This document shows positions 23,327 to 36,213 of a stretch of 64,000 bases of DNA, in pieces. The number at the start of each line of letters is the position of its first letter. Positions within the stretch are counted from its first letter, which is position 1. Made by a program: the position numbers and the translations under genes. The stretch comes from Ophiodon elongatus (Eukaryota > Chordata > Actinopteri > Perciformes > Hexagrammidae): NCBI GenBank assembly GCA_016806645.1, contig JACSYO010001682.1:3788501-3852500 (forward strand), written 5' to 3'. The notes below the pieces were generated by a model that saw only the letters and a list, made by a program, of their open reading frames with translations, did no database searches and was not told where the DNA came from.

Positions 23327-24747
23327 TTCAGTGAAAAAAAAACTCTCACTTTGAAAGAAGTATACACATGCAGGAGGGGGAGGGGGGGGCGACGCAGGTT
23401 CAATGACTTTGATCGTGTAATTCCTGTGTAATCTCTGTAATCTCTTAAAGCAGAGCTGTTTAAATGTATGTTGTATGTGTGCGAGTGACGATGTGCGTAA
23501 TGTTCATTGGATTAACAAGATGAAGCGGAGGCCGAGACTACAGTTAAAAGAAAATCTTTAAGAATCAAACGATTTCACAGATTTTTCACTCCAGTACAGA
23601 GCAGCAGATGCAGGAGTGGAGTTGGTGAGGCTGAGCACCATGTTTATGCCACACACACATTCTCTTTTTTAGCTCGTTTAGAGTGTTCATTCAAAGTGTC
23701 TTATCCGTAGTGCGGCTGTGAGTGTCACTTTGACCCTTTTTTTTATTATTATTGTAAAGTTCAATGGGATGTAAGTCACTGATGTTCCTTCTAGTTGTTG
23801 CATGACAACAATATATACACATATGATTATAAGGAAGCAATGCAAAATAAATCATGATCATGAGAACTTTAAGATTTGTGTGTCGTCTTTCTATTCTATC
23901 TTGGGGGATGGCATCCACATACAAAACCATAAAGTTCTAATTTACCCAACTCTTTATGTATAGCAACAATCAACGTGACTGTGACTGTTAGGCTTTGATT
24001 AAATCAAGCTTCAACATGTTATTGTTACACTGTGAGGGGAAACTCAAGCCATTGTCTGTTAATGAACAATGGCTTAATGAGCAAACTAATCTTACAAGAG
24101 TTCAAGCAAGGTCACCAGACCAAATCCTTGGCGTCCAGCCAACACAGACGTGGCCCACAGACGATGCAGTGGACACCACTCAGCATCACACAGAACCAAA
24201 TGATCTTCCAGCTAATTTATTTGTAGGCAGTGTGACTCACACTTTTATCTATCTTTTTTTTTTGTAGACTTGAACGGTAGTTTTGTCCTTTATGGAGCAC
24301 ATCAGCAGCTGTGTTCAACTTGTCTTATGTGAATAATTGTTTCTAAACTGGAGCCAGAGATAACCTGCAACATGCAAAATGTAAAGCAAAAGCACACAGT
24401 GAACTGGGAAAGGAGCACAAGCTTGTGTTCCTGACTTCTTTTGGTTATGGTGAGGCTTGAACACAATCTTGATATTCCTGCTGCAAGAACCAGTTTTTTT
24501 TACAGCTTTGTCTGATGACATTGAGACATTTCGAGTTGTTTAGTTTTGTACATTGTGACAATGCAAAAGGCTAGATTCCTTCAAATGATGATGCGATAAG
24601 ATAGATTCCAACAAATTCTACCACAATAATTGTATAAAGGCATCCACAGAAACTTACTAAACTATCTCTGGCAGCACAATCCAAGTAGCCGTCCATCCAT
24701 ATGGACGGAATTGAACCATATGGGAGATATGATTCACCAGCACCGCC

Positions 24748-26088
24748 GTAAAGAATCTCGGAGTTCTATTTGATCAGGATTTGTCCTTTAGCTCACGTAA
24801 AATAAATCTCAAGGACTGCCTTTTTTCACCTACGTAACATTTAAAAAATTAGACACATCCTGTCTCCAAGCGATGCAGAAAAATTAGTTCACGCATTTGT
24901 TACTTCTAGACTGGACTACTATAATTCCTTATTATCAGGCTGCTCTAATAAGTCTCTTAAATCTCTCCAGTTGATCCAGAATGCTGCAGTTTGTGTACTA
25001 ATAAAAACTAAGAAAATATATCATATTACTCCTGTATTAGCTTCTCTTCACTGGCTCCCTGTAAAATCCAGAATCGAATTTAAAATCCTTCTCACCTACA
25101 AAGCCTTAATTGGTGAGGCACCATCATATCTTAAGGATCTCATCGTACCATATCACCCCACTAGAGAGCTGCGCTCACTGAATGCGGGGCTACTTGTGGT
25201 TCCTAGAGTCTTAAAAAGTAGGATGGGAGCCAGAGCCTTCAGTTATCAAGCTCCTCTTCTGTGGAACCAGCTTCCACTTTCAGTCCGGGGGGCAGACACA
25301 GTGACCACATTTAAGAGTAGACTTAAGACTTTCCTCTTTGATAGCGCTAATAGTTAGGGCTGGCTCAGGCCTGGTCCATTCTTTCCAGCCCCTTGATATG
25401 CTGCTAGAGGCCTAGACTGCTGGGGGACAACTTAGGATACACTGAGCTCCTCTATCCTTTTCTCTCTCTCCTTCTGTATGAATTCATGTTCTATCAATGC
25501 ACATTACCAACTCTACTTCTTCCCCCGGAGTCTTTGTGCTTTCTCGCCTCGCAGATTTCCACGGATCGTGGTTGCATCTGGACCCTGGTCCTGCCTCCTG
25601 GTTCCTGCCGTGACCCTACTGACGCACATTCTTCTCTATTTTACCTTCTGTATGAATTCATGCACCATTAATGCACATTACTAACTGCTCCATCCCTGAA
25701 GTCTTTGTGCCTTCTCGCCTCGCAGGTTTATGGACCCTGGACCTACGTCCTGCTGTGGTCCTCCCCGTCACCTACTGCTATTATTACATGAATCATTTCT
25801 GTCATGTGAATTGAACGTGTTGTAACTCTGTTATGCTGTTCATTCTGTACACATGACATCTATTTTACTCTGTCCATCCTGGGAGAGGGATCCTCCTCTG
25901 CTGCTCTCCTGAAGGTTTCTTCCATTTTTCTCCCTGTTGAAAGGTTTTTTTTGGGGGGAGTTTTTCCTGAGTCGATGAGAGGTTCTGGGACAGAGGATGT
26001 CATTGTGTGCAGATTGTAAAGCCCTCTGAGGCAAATTTGTAATTTCTGTTTTTGGGCTATACAAAAATAAATTGAATTGAATTGAATG
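24748..26088 (+). mobile_element. LINE-2/CR1-type retrotransposon 3' end, degenerate
   Basis: Broken frames from 24748 (KNLGVLFDQDLSF) lead into an open stretch at 24971-25357 with ITPVLASLHWLPV, LTYKALIGEAPSYL and GARAFSYQAPLLWNQLPL. This is the characteristic C-terminal end of the reverse-transcriptase protein of LINE-2-like elements in fish. It should help prime and copy the element RNA, but only the last part remains and the part before 24971 is frameshifted. A long 3' UTR follows, ending GGGCTATACAAAAATAAA and an ATTGA-type tail typical of LINE-2. The UTR contains an internal duplication (25471-25560 and 25645-25730). The 5' part of the element is missing, as usual for truncated insertions. 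Confidence 0.85.
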
Positions 26089-26124
26089 ATTCATGCCTTA
26101 ACCATTAGGCTACAGGGACATGTC

Positions 26125-26440
26125 TTAAAGGAATATTTCAACATTTTGGGAAGTGTGCTTATAGCTTTCTATACCCCAATCATATGATTGATATGAAGCC
26201 ACAGCTAGAGGCCGGTTAGCTTAGCACAACGGCTGCAAAAAGGGGGTGTTAGCCAAGAAGTTGTCTTCAAAAACAGCTAATAGACATTTTTACACTTTGG
26301 TTTTTGTACTAATCAAACAATGTGTTAATTACTGGGCTTTAGAGGTGCTGGTTGGTGGATTTTGTTAACTTTGCACAGAGCCAGCTGTTGCTCCATATTT
26401 ATCGTACAGATATGAGATTGATCTTTCCAAAGTGCTCTTT
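26125..26440 (+). mobile_element. Rearranged interspersed repeat, second half inverted
   Basis: It starts TTAAAGGAATATTTC and continues through GCCGGTTAGCTTAGC, which I remember as a very common percomorph repeat. From about 26285 (ACACTTTGGTTTTTGTAC, AGAGGTGCTGGTTGG) the sequence is in the opposite orientation to that consensus. The arms share an inverted match: TGATATGAAGCCACAGC against GCTGTTGCTCCATATTT. Confidence 0.5.
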
Positions 26441-27414
26441 CCAAAATGTCGCGCTGTTTCTTTAAACTGCGTGAGGGGGCAACATCTTCAGGCAGTGCTC
26501 AATAAGCTATGGTCTGAGCACTCCCAGGTGTTCTTTAAAAGGTGCCACAGTGGACCACCACAAGAATAAGAGCTAGACACATCATACATCAAACAGAGAC
26601 TGTATGAGAGTATTTCAAGCTTTCGCTCTTACTACTGTCATGTCCTATCGGGTAGAACGATAAACAGAACATGCAACACCAACACATTTCTGTCAAAAAG
26701 AGCAAGCAGATAGTTAAACTAACAGAACTTCTGAAGAGTTTCTAAAAAAGCTGCTCTTTTTGTATAACTTGACCAAGGATTTCCATTTTGTCCCTCACAG
26801 GCCACCATTAGACATATCGATTTCCACCCCATCCCCCTCAGTCAAACTCAACTGTCTCACCGTGTTGTCTTTTTAGCCTTTAATGCTTTTGGTTATCCTC
26901 AAACGCAACAGAGGCAGATCTGAAACAGGAAATCTGTGGATGAAACAATACCCAAATCGAGCAGCGAGGACTGAGAGAGACGCTGGAAAAGTTGAAAGCG
27001 GAGTTGGTCAATTATAACAGACTCCTCTGGCTTTGAGCCTTTGGTCGACCATAAGCTCATACGCTGTTTTCTTAAGTCATCCGCTGCCAGAGAAATCCTG
27101 TTTACTGTGTAACAACCAGCGTGGATGTCAACCGCAGCGTACACGCATGCACCTGAGATCACAGACCTGCTGCTTTATGGCAAGACAAACACCCACATTA
27201 CACACTCGCACACACCGCAACACACAGGAAACACACCACAACAACACTGATACAAGCATATAAGGGGGAGTTGAACCCGTGGGTGTGTGTGTGTGTGTGT
27301 GTGTGTGTGTTTACTTGACTGCTCCAGTATAATTACCAGGGAACTCTCCTGATGTGGAACCTTTGCTGTTCCCACAATGAACCCATTTACTGCTGCAAAC
27401 CATCAAACACCTGC

Positions 27415-27488
<74 letters not shown>

Positions 27489-27625
27489 CCTTGAGAAATG
27501 CATATACACACACACATGCACACAAACCATTTCAAACGAATGCAGGGAAATAAACAGAGACGAGAGCACACAACCCCTTCACCCCTCTGGGAATTTTACT
27601 ATTCTGCACTTCTCTGCTTCTCTCA

Positions 27626-27672
<47 letters not shown>

Positions 27673-27821
27673 CTCTCTCTCTCTCCCTCACACTCTCACA
27701 CACACACTCTCTCTCCCTCTTTTCTCCTCTCTTCGTCTCTTCCTCTGCTCCTTTGTCTCCCTGATTATGCAGTCGATCCCAGGGTGCGCTACTCACTGAG
27801 ATCATCCACCTGTCAATCTGA

Positions 27822-27858
<37 letters not shown>

Positions 27859-28720
27859 TTTTTTGCACACACCATTCCACCAGTGATATTGATACAGAGG
27901 AAATATTAATGACTTCACTCACCTGCAATACACTGTTGTATCTTGCACTTCCAACAGCGGGCCATGCAATTCATCAAGACACAGTTCTGGAAACTTCCAC
28001 TCAAATAAAAAAATAAGTGTGGTGAAATAACACTGAATGCTTTGTCCCTGAACACACACACAGAGATGTGTAGAAAAGCGTCACATCAAGTGGTGAGAAT
28101 GCAAGATGGCGTGCAATTTTAGCTTCTTTAACACGTGTCATGTTGTTTTTCAGTGCTTTGGCATATGTTTATCTCTTTATTTGAATTTTGGATGGTACAC
28201 TCCGATCATATGTTATGTGTTCAGGAATACATATTACAGTTGAGTCTTCACATGCAGGAACCTACTGAAGATGGACAGGCATAACAAGGTATAAATATAC
28301 ACAAAGTATAAATATATCATGGTAGTATCTTCTTAGTCATAGCTTTTGAATGCTTGTTGGAATATCACATACATATTTCAAGTGTATTGTTTATTGTAGC
28401 ATGTCTTCGCTTAACCTAAGTGTAAGTGCTGCATCCTGCCCCATTTGTGAACTCCTGTGTGGAGCATCAGTCCTTATGTTTAATTATCAAAGAAGGCAGA
28501 ACAGAGGGTTCCAGTCTAAAGCTGGTGAATCTTTCTTCTCCATTTTTTTGTTATTGTTAATAAATTCAACAATGTGTTTCAACCATGTGTCTGTCTCTCA
28601 ATACTTTCAATTCTGTGGCAAGTCAGCCTCAAACCCACTGGTTATTATTGAAGATTTAAATGTTAAGAATGTAATATATGCATAAAAATGCGTAATTATT
28701 TTTTCGAATGGCCCCGTCAA
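26441..28720. other. Gene-free stretch rich in microsatellites
   Basis: It contains TG (27283-27310), CA (27417-27486 and 27827-27853) and CT (27630-27730) tracts; the sequence between them is unremarkable. Confidence 0.8.
27417..27486 (+). repeat. (CA)n microsatellite
   Basis: This is a pure CA run of about 34 units. Confidence 0.96.
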
Positions 28721-29500
28721 CAGCATTTAAGACTCAACTTTGATCAACATAAAGGTGCAAGATCCAAGATGGGGAGCATTTTGATTGCCTCTAAACTGCT
28801 CTTAACATGATGATTGCGAGCTGGAGGCTCATAGCTAACAGTGCTAGCATCGCTAACAGTGCAAACTACGGCAAAAAATTGCTGACAGAGCTAACGGTGT
28901 TTGAGTGAGGGAGAACCAGGGGGTGGGTGCTACGCTTCCATGCAACGCTGTCGGTCGGGACATCGATATCAGCTGTAACCGCAGTAGGAGAGCAGTGCAG
29001 AGTGGCGGCCGTGAGCTAGCCTGTGGGGCATGCTCACATGCGCTAACATGTAATAAAATCCCGCTTAGCAGGCCCGGCTATGTCGACAAAGCAAGGAGAA
29101 GCTTGGATATCAACACACACAGAGGGAGAGTAACTTCCCAGGTAGACATTACTCCACTATATCAGTTGTTTGCTGCTATAATAGTGCACAGAATGTATTT
29201 GTCGGAGTATAAACGACTCCACAAAAGAAGAACCAGAACCAGGACTGCGCTGGGAAGACTGCCAGACGGCCAACTGTTTTCTAAATGGGCCTCTGATGCT
29301 TGGGAACACTACCCTTTTTGTCCAGAGGGACCGCCAAAATCAACACAAAATGTAACATACCTCGTAGCAGCTTTAAATCTGCAATCATTAGTAAGTAATG
29401 AAGCTGTTGTCAGTCTGAGGAAGGAAGTATTGAAGAGTATTACCACACCACCACACTGGAATGTTTTCTTTAGCTAAGGAAAATAAGAAACCTTCATTAA
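28721..29500 (+). other. Unrecognised 190-codon open frame, probably repeat-derived
   Basis: An open frame at 28905-29477 has no recognised domain. It includes PLYQLFAAIIVHRMYL and FSKWASDAWEHYPFCP. The sequence just before it carries GCTAACAGTGCTAGC-type motifs common in fish interspersed repeats, and base composition is higher in GC than the flanks. No splice or poly(A) context supports a host gene. It could be a fragment of a DNA transposon or retroelement, or chance. Confidence 0.35.
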
Positions 29501-29790
29501 AGGAAGAGGATGACATCGATTGGCTGAAAATGGGAAATCCTGTTTATCCTGCATACATGAAGTAGCACGCATGTCCTCCACATTCGGCTTTGTAACAGGT
29601 AGTCAGTCAGATGGAAGATGGATGGATGGATGGATGGATAGATTGATATGTAAGATCTCGTCTCTATACCTCATTTCCTTTCTCTGTCTCACTCCATCAC
29701 TCTCTCTGAGATCCTGAGGCCTTAGCCTCATGTGCTCTGATGGTAGAGGTTACCATGGCAACGGTGTACTCTTGTGGCCCTCGATGTAGG

Positions 29791-29791
29791 C

Positions 29792-29886
<95 letters not shown>
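29791..29886 (+). repeat. (CA)n microsatellite
   Basis: This is about 96 bp of nearly pure CA. Confidence 0.97.
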
Positions 29887-29887
<1 letters not shown>

Positions 29888-29999
29888 TCACTCTTTACTC
29901 TCTCCCTCGATCTCTCTCCATCCCTCCATGCATACATATTTGGAGCTACAGGTGCCCCCAAAAGTATCATCCTTCCTGATTTTGATTGACACGCTCGTG

Positions 30000-30250
30000 G
30001 GGCAGCGGATCACAATTAGTGATGGTGCTAATTTCCCACAATGCCCTGCAGCCACTGGGCACCCACTGCGCCCGCAGCCAACTCATCAATATTCATGAGC
30101 CATCTGATGAATATGCAGATAGAGAACCGCGGCGGTGCAGGTGAACAACCGCAGCTCACCAATCAGAGGCCGCCGTGTGTATTCGACTTCCACGGGTGGG
30201 AGACGTTGCAGGAAATGGCAATTCAGGGCATCAAAGGCAACTCATCATAA
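30000..30250. promoter_or_regulatory. Candidate conserved non-coding element
   Basis: This is a sharply GC-richer block between AT-rich flanks, with CACAATTAGTGATGG, CATCAATATTCATGAG, TGATGAATATGCAG, two AACCGC Runx-like cores and GCATCAAAGGCAA (TCF/LEF-like). There is no open frame or repeat to explain it. It lies about 15 kb upstream of tfap2d. Confidence 0.45.
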
Positions 30251-31850
30251 TTATGATTCTAATGAATGTATTAAATCTATCATAAACAATAAGATCTAAA
30301 TTAAAATTAACCATAATATCACAAATTAAACCAAATCCTAGTTTTAATTTACTGATTTTAAAACAAAAAGTTAGCATTTCTGTTAATCCTCATATTAAAC
30401 TCCCTCTTTGTACTTGCAACATAACTTGTATCATAATGTCTCATAATTCTAAATTTAAATTGAATCCTAATGTTTTAACTTCATAAAACAAACATTATCA
30501 GAAACTCAGCCCGATACATTTGAAGCCTCTTTAACGGCCTAATTCTAATTAATTATAACAAGTATTATACATTACTTCTAATCTCATGCTCTTGAATCGT
30601 AAATCTCACTTATACTTTAATCCTAACCTTAATTGGATTATAAATTCTTATTCTTCATTTCATGGACTATAAACCTGCATTATTGGATTTTAATGTTAAT
30701 CCTAATTCAAACCTCATGGTTTTATAAACTTTACTTTGCTATAGATCTTATATGTTGTTTTTAACAACATGGAATAACTTATACAAATCATAATTGTGTC
30801 ATGATGACATTTGCAGATAAACATATATTTTATACCCAGATGTTGGTGGGAACCATATATTAGCCAACATTATTATCGCACAGATATTATTATCGCCATA
30901 TATACAGCATATGCCAACTGATAAGTAACAAGACGTTGCAGTTCAGAAATGCCAAAGAATTTGATATTTCAGACATTTAAAAAGGGCATCGGCTGATATA
31001 TATCCCTATGAAATTATATTAGTTTGACTATCTGTAAGCAGGATATCTGAAAAACAGCTTTCGATACAAGTTGGATGACAGATTTCACCCAAGGCACAAT
31101 AGAGTAAATTTTGGTGATGAACTTGATCTAGAATTTCAACCATTTTTGCTCAAGTATAACGCTAACAGAACTTTCAAGTCCTAAGGGGTTGTTTGCAGAG
31201 TCAAGGAATCAAACTCACTATAACGAACTGAGGTGACAAGAATGACATCTGTGGGCGTGATAAATGTTCTTGTTTACACAAAGTTGGTATCAGCCTCTTG
31301 TTAAACCAGCCATCCTTAATTGTTGGAGGTTGAGTTCAAGAATATTTACGGGTAAATGCTGTCTGCTAACCCTGCAACAGCGTCTGCCTTGTTATTGCTC
31401 TATCGTATGAAAGTGTTTTTGGTGTTCAAACATATAATCACACACACACAGGCAAACACACACATGAAGCCACACCGGGAGCTTGCTCTGCCGCAGATCT
31501 GGGAGAAAAACCAAAGCGGACAGATCAGAGCGGAGATATAATCAACCCTGAGTTCTGAGGAAAAAGCATTTCGCTCCTTCCTTCCACTTCCTTTACTCTC
31601 TCATCTCAATACCATCCTTCACCACCACCACCACCACTCTCTCCTCCATCCCCCATCTGTGTGGAGCTCAGTGCGGCGGCTGGTGATGCTGGCACATACA
31701 GACCCAGTTCAGGGTTTGAATGGACAAACCGAGAGCAGGACCCCGCAGCACTAACTCTGCGATGGGGCTCACGTCGAGGCAGCGCTCCGGTGCAGAGTTC
31801 AACTCAACCAGAAGGTTTATTGCTACTGTAGGTGTGTGTGTGTGCATGTG

Positions 31851-31885
<35 letters not shown>

Positions 31886-32886
31886 CTGTAGGTGTTATTG
31901 AGAAGCATGGCTTTCCCCAGAGAGATCCTCCATTAATTGTGAAGTGAAGGAGCCTGAGGGCGACACCAGGGACCTCCATTAAACACAGACAGGCAACTGA
32001 CAACCTCTCTCTCTCTCCCCACTTTCTTTTTCTCTCACCCCTCATCCCCTCCCTCATTTATCCTCTAAAATTCAAATTCACATTCAAATTTAAACAAGGT
32101 TCATTCCCATGAAAGGAGCAAGCTAATGTTGGCAAAGCAATAACAGCACACAAAAGAAAATAGTTTTGTTGATTCTGGGAAGCTGGAAGGAAGGAATGCA
32201 TCGCCTAAATGTAGCATGCACGCATAAGATATCCGCTTTTTTGCAAATTTCAAGCAGTGATTACCCTTGTTAAACAAGCTTTTGTTGTGCAGAATTCTTA
32301 CTTTGTTTTTTGTCTGATTCCATCAGCTGAGGTCGACTCAGGTTTCTAATTTCCTCTGCCACACACACCTCAGACATTTACACCTCAAGAGGGAGGCCCC
32401 AATTAGACTTTCAAAACATCTCTCTATGCTTTAACTGGCTTTTCATTGCTCATATTTGTCTCGTTCCACACTGCGGCTAGCAAGTCTGCAGTCAGTTGAG
32501 ATAAACTTTGCCTCCTCAGAAGCAAGTTGAAACTTACTAATGGTGTTGGTTCTGTCCTCGGAGCCTGCCCATACTATGGGTGCTTTTTGTAGCTGGGCTG
32601 TGAGTCCCTTATGAACTTATTTCCAGAGCAGTGTAATTATTGCAGGTACAACGCCTCAGGATGAGAACCTGATTCCCAACAGGATCTGTCTGGACTCCTG
32701 AATAAAACCCATATTGAGATCTTCTCCAAACTGCCAGTCAGCAGCTAGATCTTCACCAGAGGAAGCTTTTCCTTGTCCCCTGGTGAATCCACAGCTTCTA
32801 AAAGTACGATCACCACTCTGAATATAAAGATACTTTCAAAATGGCCACCAATTACCTGTCATTCCTCCAAAAAATTATTTCCTCCT

Positions 32887-32930
32887 GTGTGTGTGTGTGT
32901 GTGTGTGTGTGCGCGTGTGTGTGTGTGCGC

Positions 32931-32960
<30 letters not shown>
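32887..32960 (+). repeat. (TG)n microsatellite with GCGC interruptions
   Basis: TG repeats are broken twice by GCGC. Confidence 0.95.
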
Positions 32961-32961
<1 letters not shown>

Positions 32962-34254
32962 CGCCCTTGTGTGTTTGTATGAGCAGTAAGGGTCACCGGC
33001 CACTAGAGGGAGCACCAGTAGTATGGAAAAGGCTCACATATGTCAGCCCTAACTCACCCCCTCCTTGACTTTGACCATCACACAGACACACACACACACA
33101 CATACATACACACACATACAGTACAGTATATGTAACTTAATGCTGTAGGCAAATACCAATGAACCTAATGGAGTCTACCTTAACTCTGATTGTCAATGAA
33201 CCTGCCAGGAAAGCACTGATGTGCATTTTATTCACGTGCACAAACACGCACATGCACACACTCACACACACATATACACATACGCTATAGCAGATGTTAA
33301 GGATTAGTGTGTGTGTATGGGTGTGTGTGTGTGCGTAGCCTCAGGCAATGTTCAACAATGCATTATTCCTGAGTGCACCAGTTAAGAGGGGCACTCCGTC
33401 TCCATGGCAACCACCCCGGCTCTGATGTAAACATGGGGGTAGTTGAACGTCAGCCCCAATAAAGTGGAAGATTTGCCCCCTAGATTACAGACAATAAAAG
33501 ACAACGATAACACGGCAAAGTTTCTTTTAAAGAAGTGTGAGCGCCGTCTGTGTGAGGGCAGTTCGGCTGAAGTGGTAAAGTGTAGGTCAACTGATCACAT
33601 CATGAATACATATTTTCTCCTAATTTTTATCCAAACTGTGAACATCAGCTCAAAATGAAGCTGAGAGCAATTTTGGTCAAATGAAGGTCAAATAAACCGT
33701 TTCTAAAACGGTTAACATATTCTTTTAATCTAAGCCTGGTTAGCTGAAAGTTTGCTCATAGCTCATAGCATCCTGAAGATCTTGATCTTTAATCTTAGAT
33801 GTAATAAAAAATCAACAAAGCCACTTACTCCGTGGCTAACATCTGAGGAAACCCTGCTTTGTTATACAATGCAGACTGCTGCCAACTTTTGGCAGCCCGC
33901 AGAGAAGAATGGTGGATTTCTGGAGAGATTAGTATAATCACTGGAGTCCCACAGGGGCTAAATATAGGTCGACCAGAAGCAGAGAATCTAAGCTAAGAGA
34001 AGAGAAGGTACTGGTGGCCACGGGCAACATTTTGAGGCAATGTTGCAGGGCAACTGTGACTAACAGAGTGTTTTTTAATCATACGTTTTTTCCTTGAGCC
34101 CACTGATGAGAAGCGATCAGACTAAATCTGCCCTATTGCCAGACACAGTCTGTTAACAATGACCACATTCATGAAACACATATTGTTCATAATGTAAAAT
34201 GATGATTGTTGCAGGTTCATCATCGTGAGGTGGCTCGCTTACACTTTGCAACAC

Positions 34255-34850
34255 ACTTTGTAACACTTTACCATGTCTTCCACGCATTATACACATTATT
34301 ATACTGCATTATAATCTGCTTGTAGTACTGTATAATTATAGTTATAGGAACTCATCATAATCACAATGCTTTATAGCAATAATCATAACACACAAAGCAT
34401 TTTATAATGCCTTGTATGGTCAAGTATCATCATGCTTCATAATTGCTGGTCACTCAGTGACATTCTTTAAGGATCATAATGTGTTATAATTCCCATAGTT
34501 GTAACTCATTATGATCTTTTTTTATAATACATTATAATCACTGGCATCTTGCATTGTAATCTGGTTATGAGTTGTTCTAAGTGGTCATTGTTTGCTTTAA
34601 GTCAATTTAAGTAATGTATTACAACAATGGGAATTATAACACATTATGATCCTTGCCAAAATTAGAATGAAGTATTATGATAGTTGACCTTATACAATGG
34701 GGCATTATTAAATGCTTCTTAATGTATTATGGTTATTTCTATAAAGCATTCAGAATATTTATGAGTGCTTATATATTTAATTATACAGCGCATTAAGCAG
34801 ATTATAACACATTTTTTGTATGTTTACAATGCATTATCGACATGGCCGTC
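34255..34850. mobile_element. Long fold-back (inverted-repeat) element
   Basis: Inner arms 34469-34504 and 34619-34654 are reverse complements over 36 bp with one mismatch, separated by 114 bp. Outward from them the arms stay recognisable: GTATGGTCAAGTATCATCATG pairs imperfectly with the region around 34673-34700, and AATCTGCTTG pairs with CAGATTATAA near 34798. It resembles palindromic MITEs. No open frame is present. Confidence 0.7.
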
Positions 34851-35488
34851 ATAGCGGATGTTACTGAGACATCAGTTGGGCTAATCAGTCAAAGCGGGAG
34901 GGAAACTTTCACTTGATCACTTGTGCATTTGCTTCTCTCAGATTAATTTGAACAGAACAGAATGTGCAATCCTAAAGTGTAAATGAGTCTATCTGCAGGA
35001 GAGTAGTGGCATTAATTCTCTACTGGAGGAAAACGGGGAGATAAATATTGAATGATATTGTGTCATCTATTCATATTACACTATCACATTCAGTTAAATC
35101 ATACAACACAACATCATTTTGGCACATTTGTATTGCACTTTACCATTTTGTATTATTTGTCGTACCATCATTTCTACTGCACTAATTGTACAGTGTTGTG
35201 AAATGTTGAATCATACTTAGAACTATGTTGTTTGTTTCAAGACTTGACTCTTTTTTGCTGTTTTTCTTGTGAATTATTGAATAATTTTGCCTCCTCGTAA
35301 CATTTTGCCTTTATATCAATGAAAAACAACTGGTCACAACGGGTATACAATCGACAACGTCAGAAATAGCCATTGCTTCATTTTAAAGGGTCACAGGCCA
35401 GATCAGGTCACATGCATTATTCTTTATTGGTCAAATCATATCACATCTGAGCCTGTAGTTACTCAGTAACAGTCAACAATGAGTAATT

Positions 35489-35615
35489 AAAGGTCCAGTG
35501 TGTTGCATTATGGTGAATCTACTGGCAGAAATGTAATATAATATTCATAACCATGTTTTTATCAGTGTATAATCACAGGTAACTAAGAATTGTTGTGTTT
35601 TTGTTAGCCGTTCAT
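35489..35615 (+). mobile_element. MITE-like repeat fragment
   Basis: It begins AAAGGTCCAGTGTGTTGC and includes TATAATATTCATAACC and GTGTATAATCACAGG. I recall this as the left end of an abundant percomorph DNA-transposon-derived repeat. It fades after about 35615. Confidence 0.5.
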
Positions 35616-36170
35616 AGATAGGGGCAAACGGCGTTAGCACTGTATGCACTCGGCGGCTCACGTTACCGCAGTATTAGAAAGGGACACGCTGTCCCTTTAA
35701 CTAATTAGTTTGCTGAGTAATTAGTTTCAAGAAATCGAGTCATTTGTCCGACATGCATTGGAGCATAACATTATATCACAGCAAAGCAAAGCAGAGCATA
35801 ATATAGTTTAGCTTTGTTTGTGTCCATAGATGACGACACTCACAAATACTACAACAGAGTGCACCACAGGATAAAGCTAATATAGAAAGAACAGTTCTCT
35901 TTTCCCTCTTTTAACAACAGCTTATGATAATAGTTTGTAATAAAAACAAAACAGATCTCGTTCTGTGGTTCCCTAGGAAACAAACAGACGAGTGTTGAGT
36001 CAAACCAACCAAACCCAGCGTGTCATGTCCACCACCTCATCCAGGCAGAGCCATTATTGTCTGGAAGCCACACAAGCAGAAAAGTAGGGGCGACGGGGTT
36101 ATAATGCTCTTGAGTGTGTTTATAAGTGTGTGTGTGTGGATCCCAAACTCTCCCTCCAATGGAATGGTTT

Positions 36171-36213
<43 letters not shown>

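Larger units (their letters stand above)
18762..24747. other. Upstream flank without a gene
   Basis: It contains a TA-rich tract (18762-18817), TG (19997-20040), C/CA runs (20431-20480) and CA (23222-23326). GC-richer unique sequence lies at 18820-19160 and 20120-20330. The remainder is AT-rich with no gene recognised. Confidence 0.8.
29501..34254. other. Gene-free stretch with one candidate element
   Basis: It contains CA (29791-29886), TG (31832-31883 and 32887-32960) tracts, a candidate regulatory block at 30000-30250, and very AT-rich sequence at 30260-30800 with recurring AATCCTAA. No gene is seen. Confidence 0.8.

Noticed and set aside
23061..23403. Frames encoding long (CV)n or (TH)n runs, here and at many other sites
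   Set aside because: They are direct translations of CA/TG microsatellites without coding evidence.
26093..26112. CCTTAACCATTAGGCTAC, which reads as a reversed tRNA A-box
   Set aside because: No B-box or full tRNA-like fold is found nearby, so neither a tRNA gene nor a SINE can be supported.
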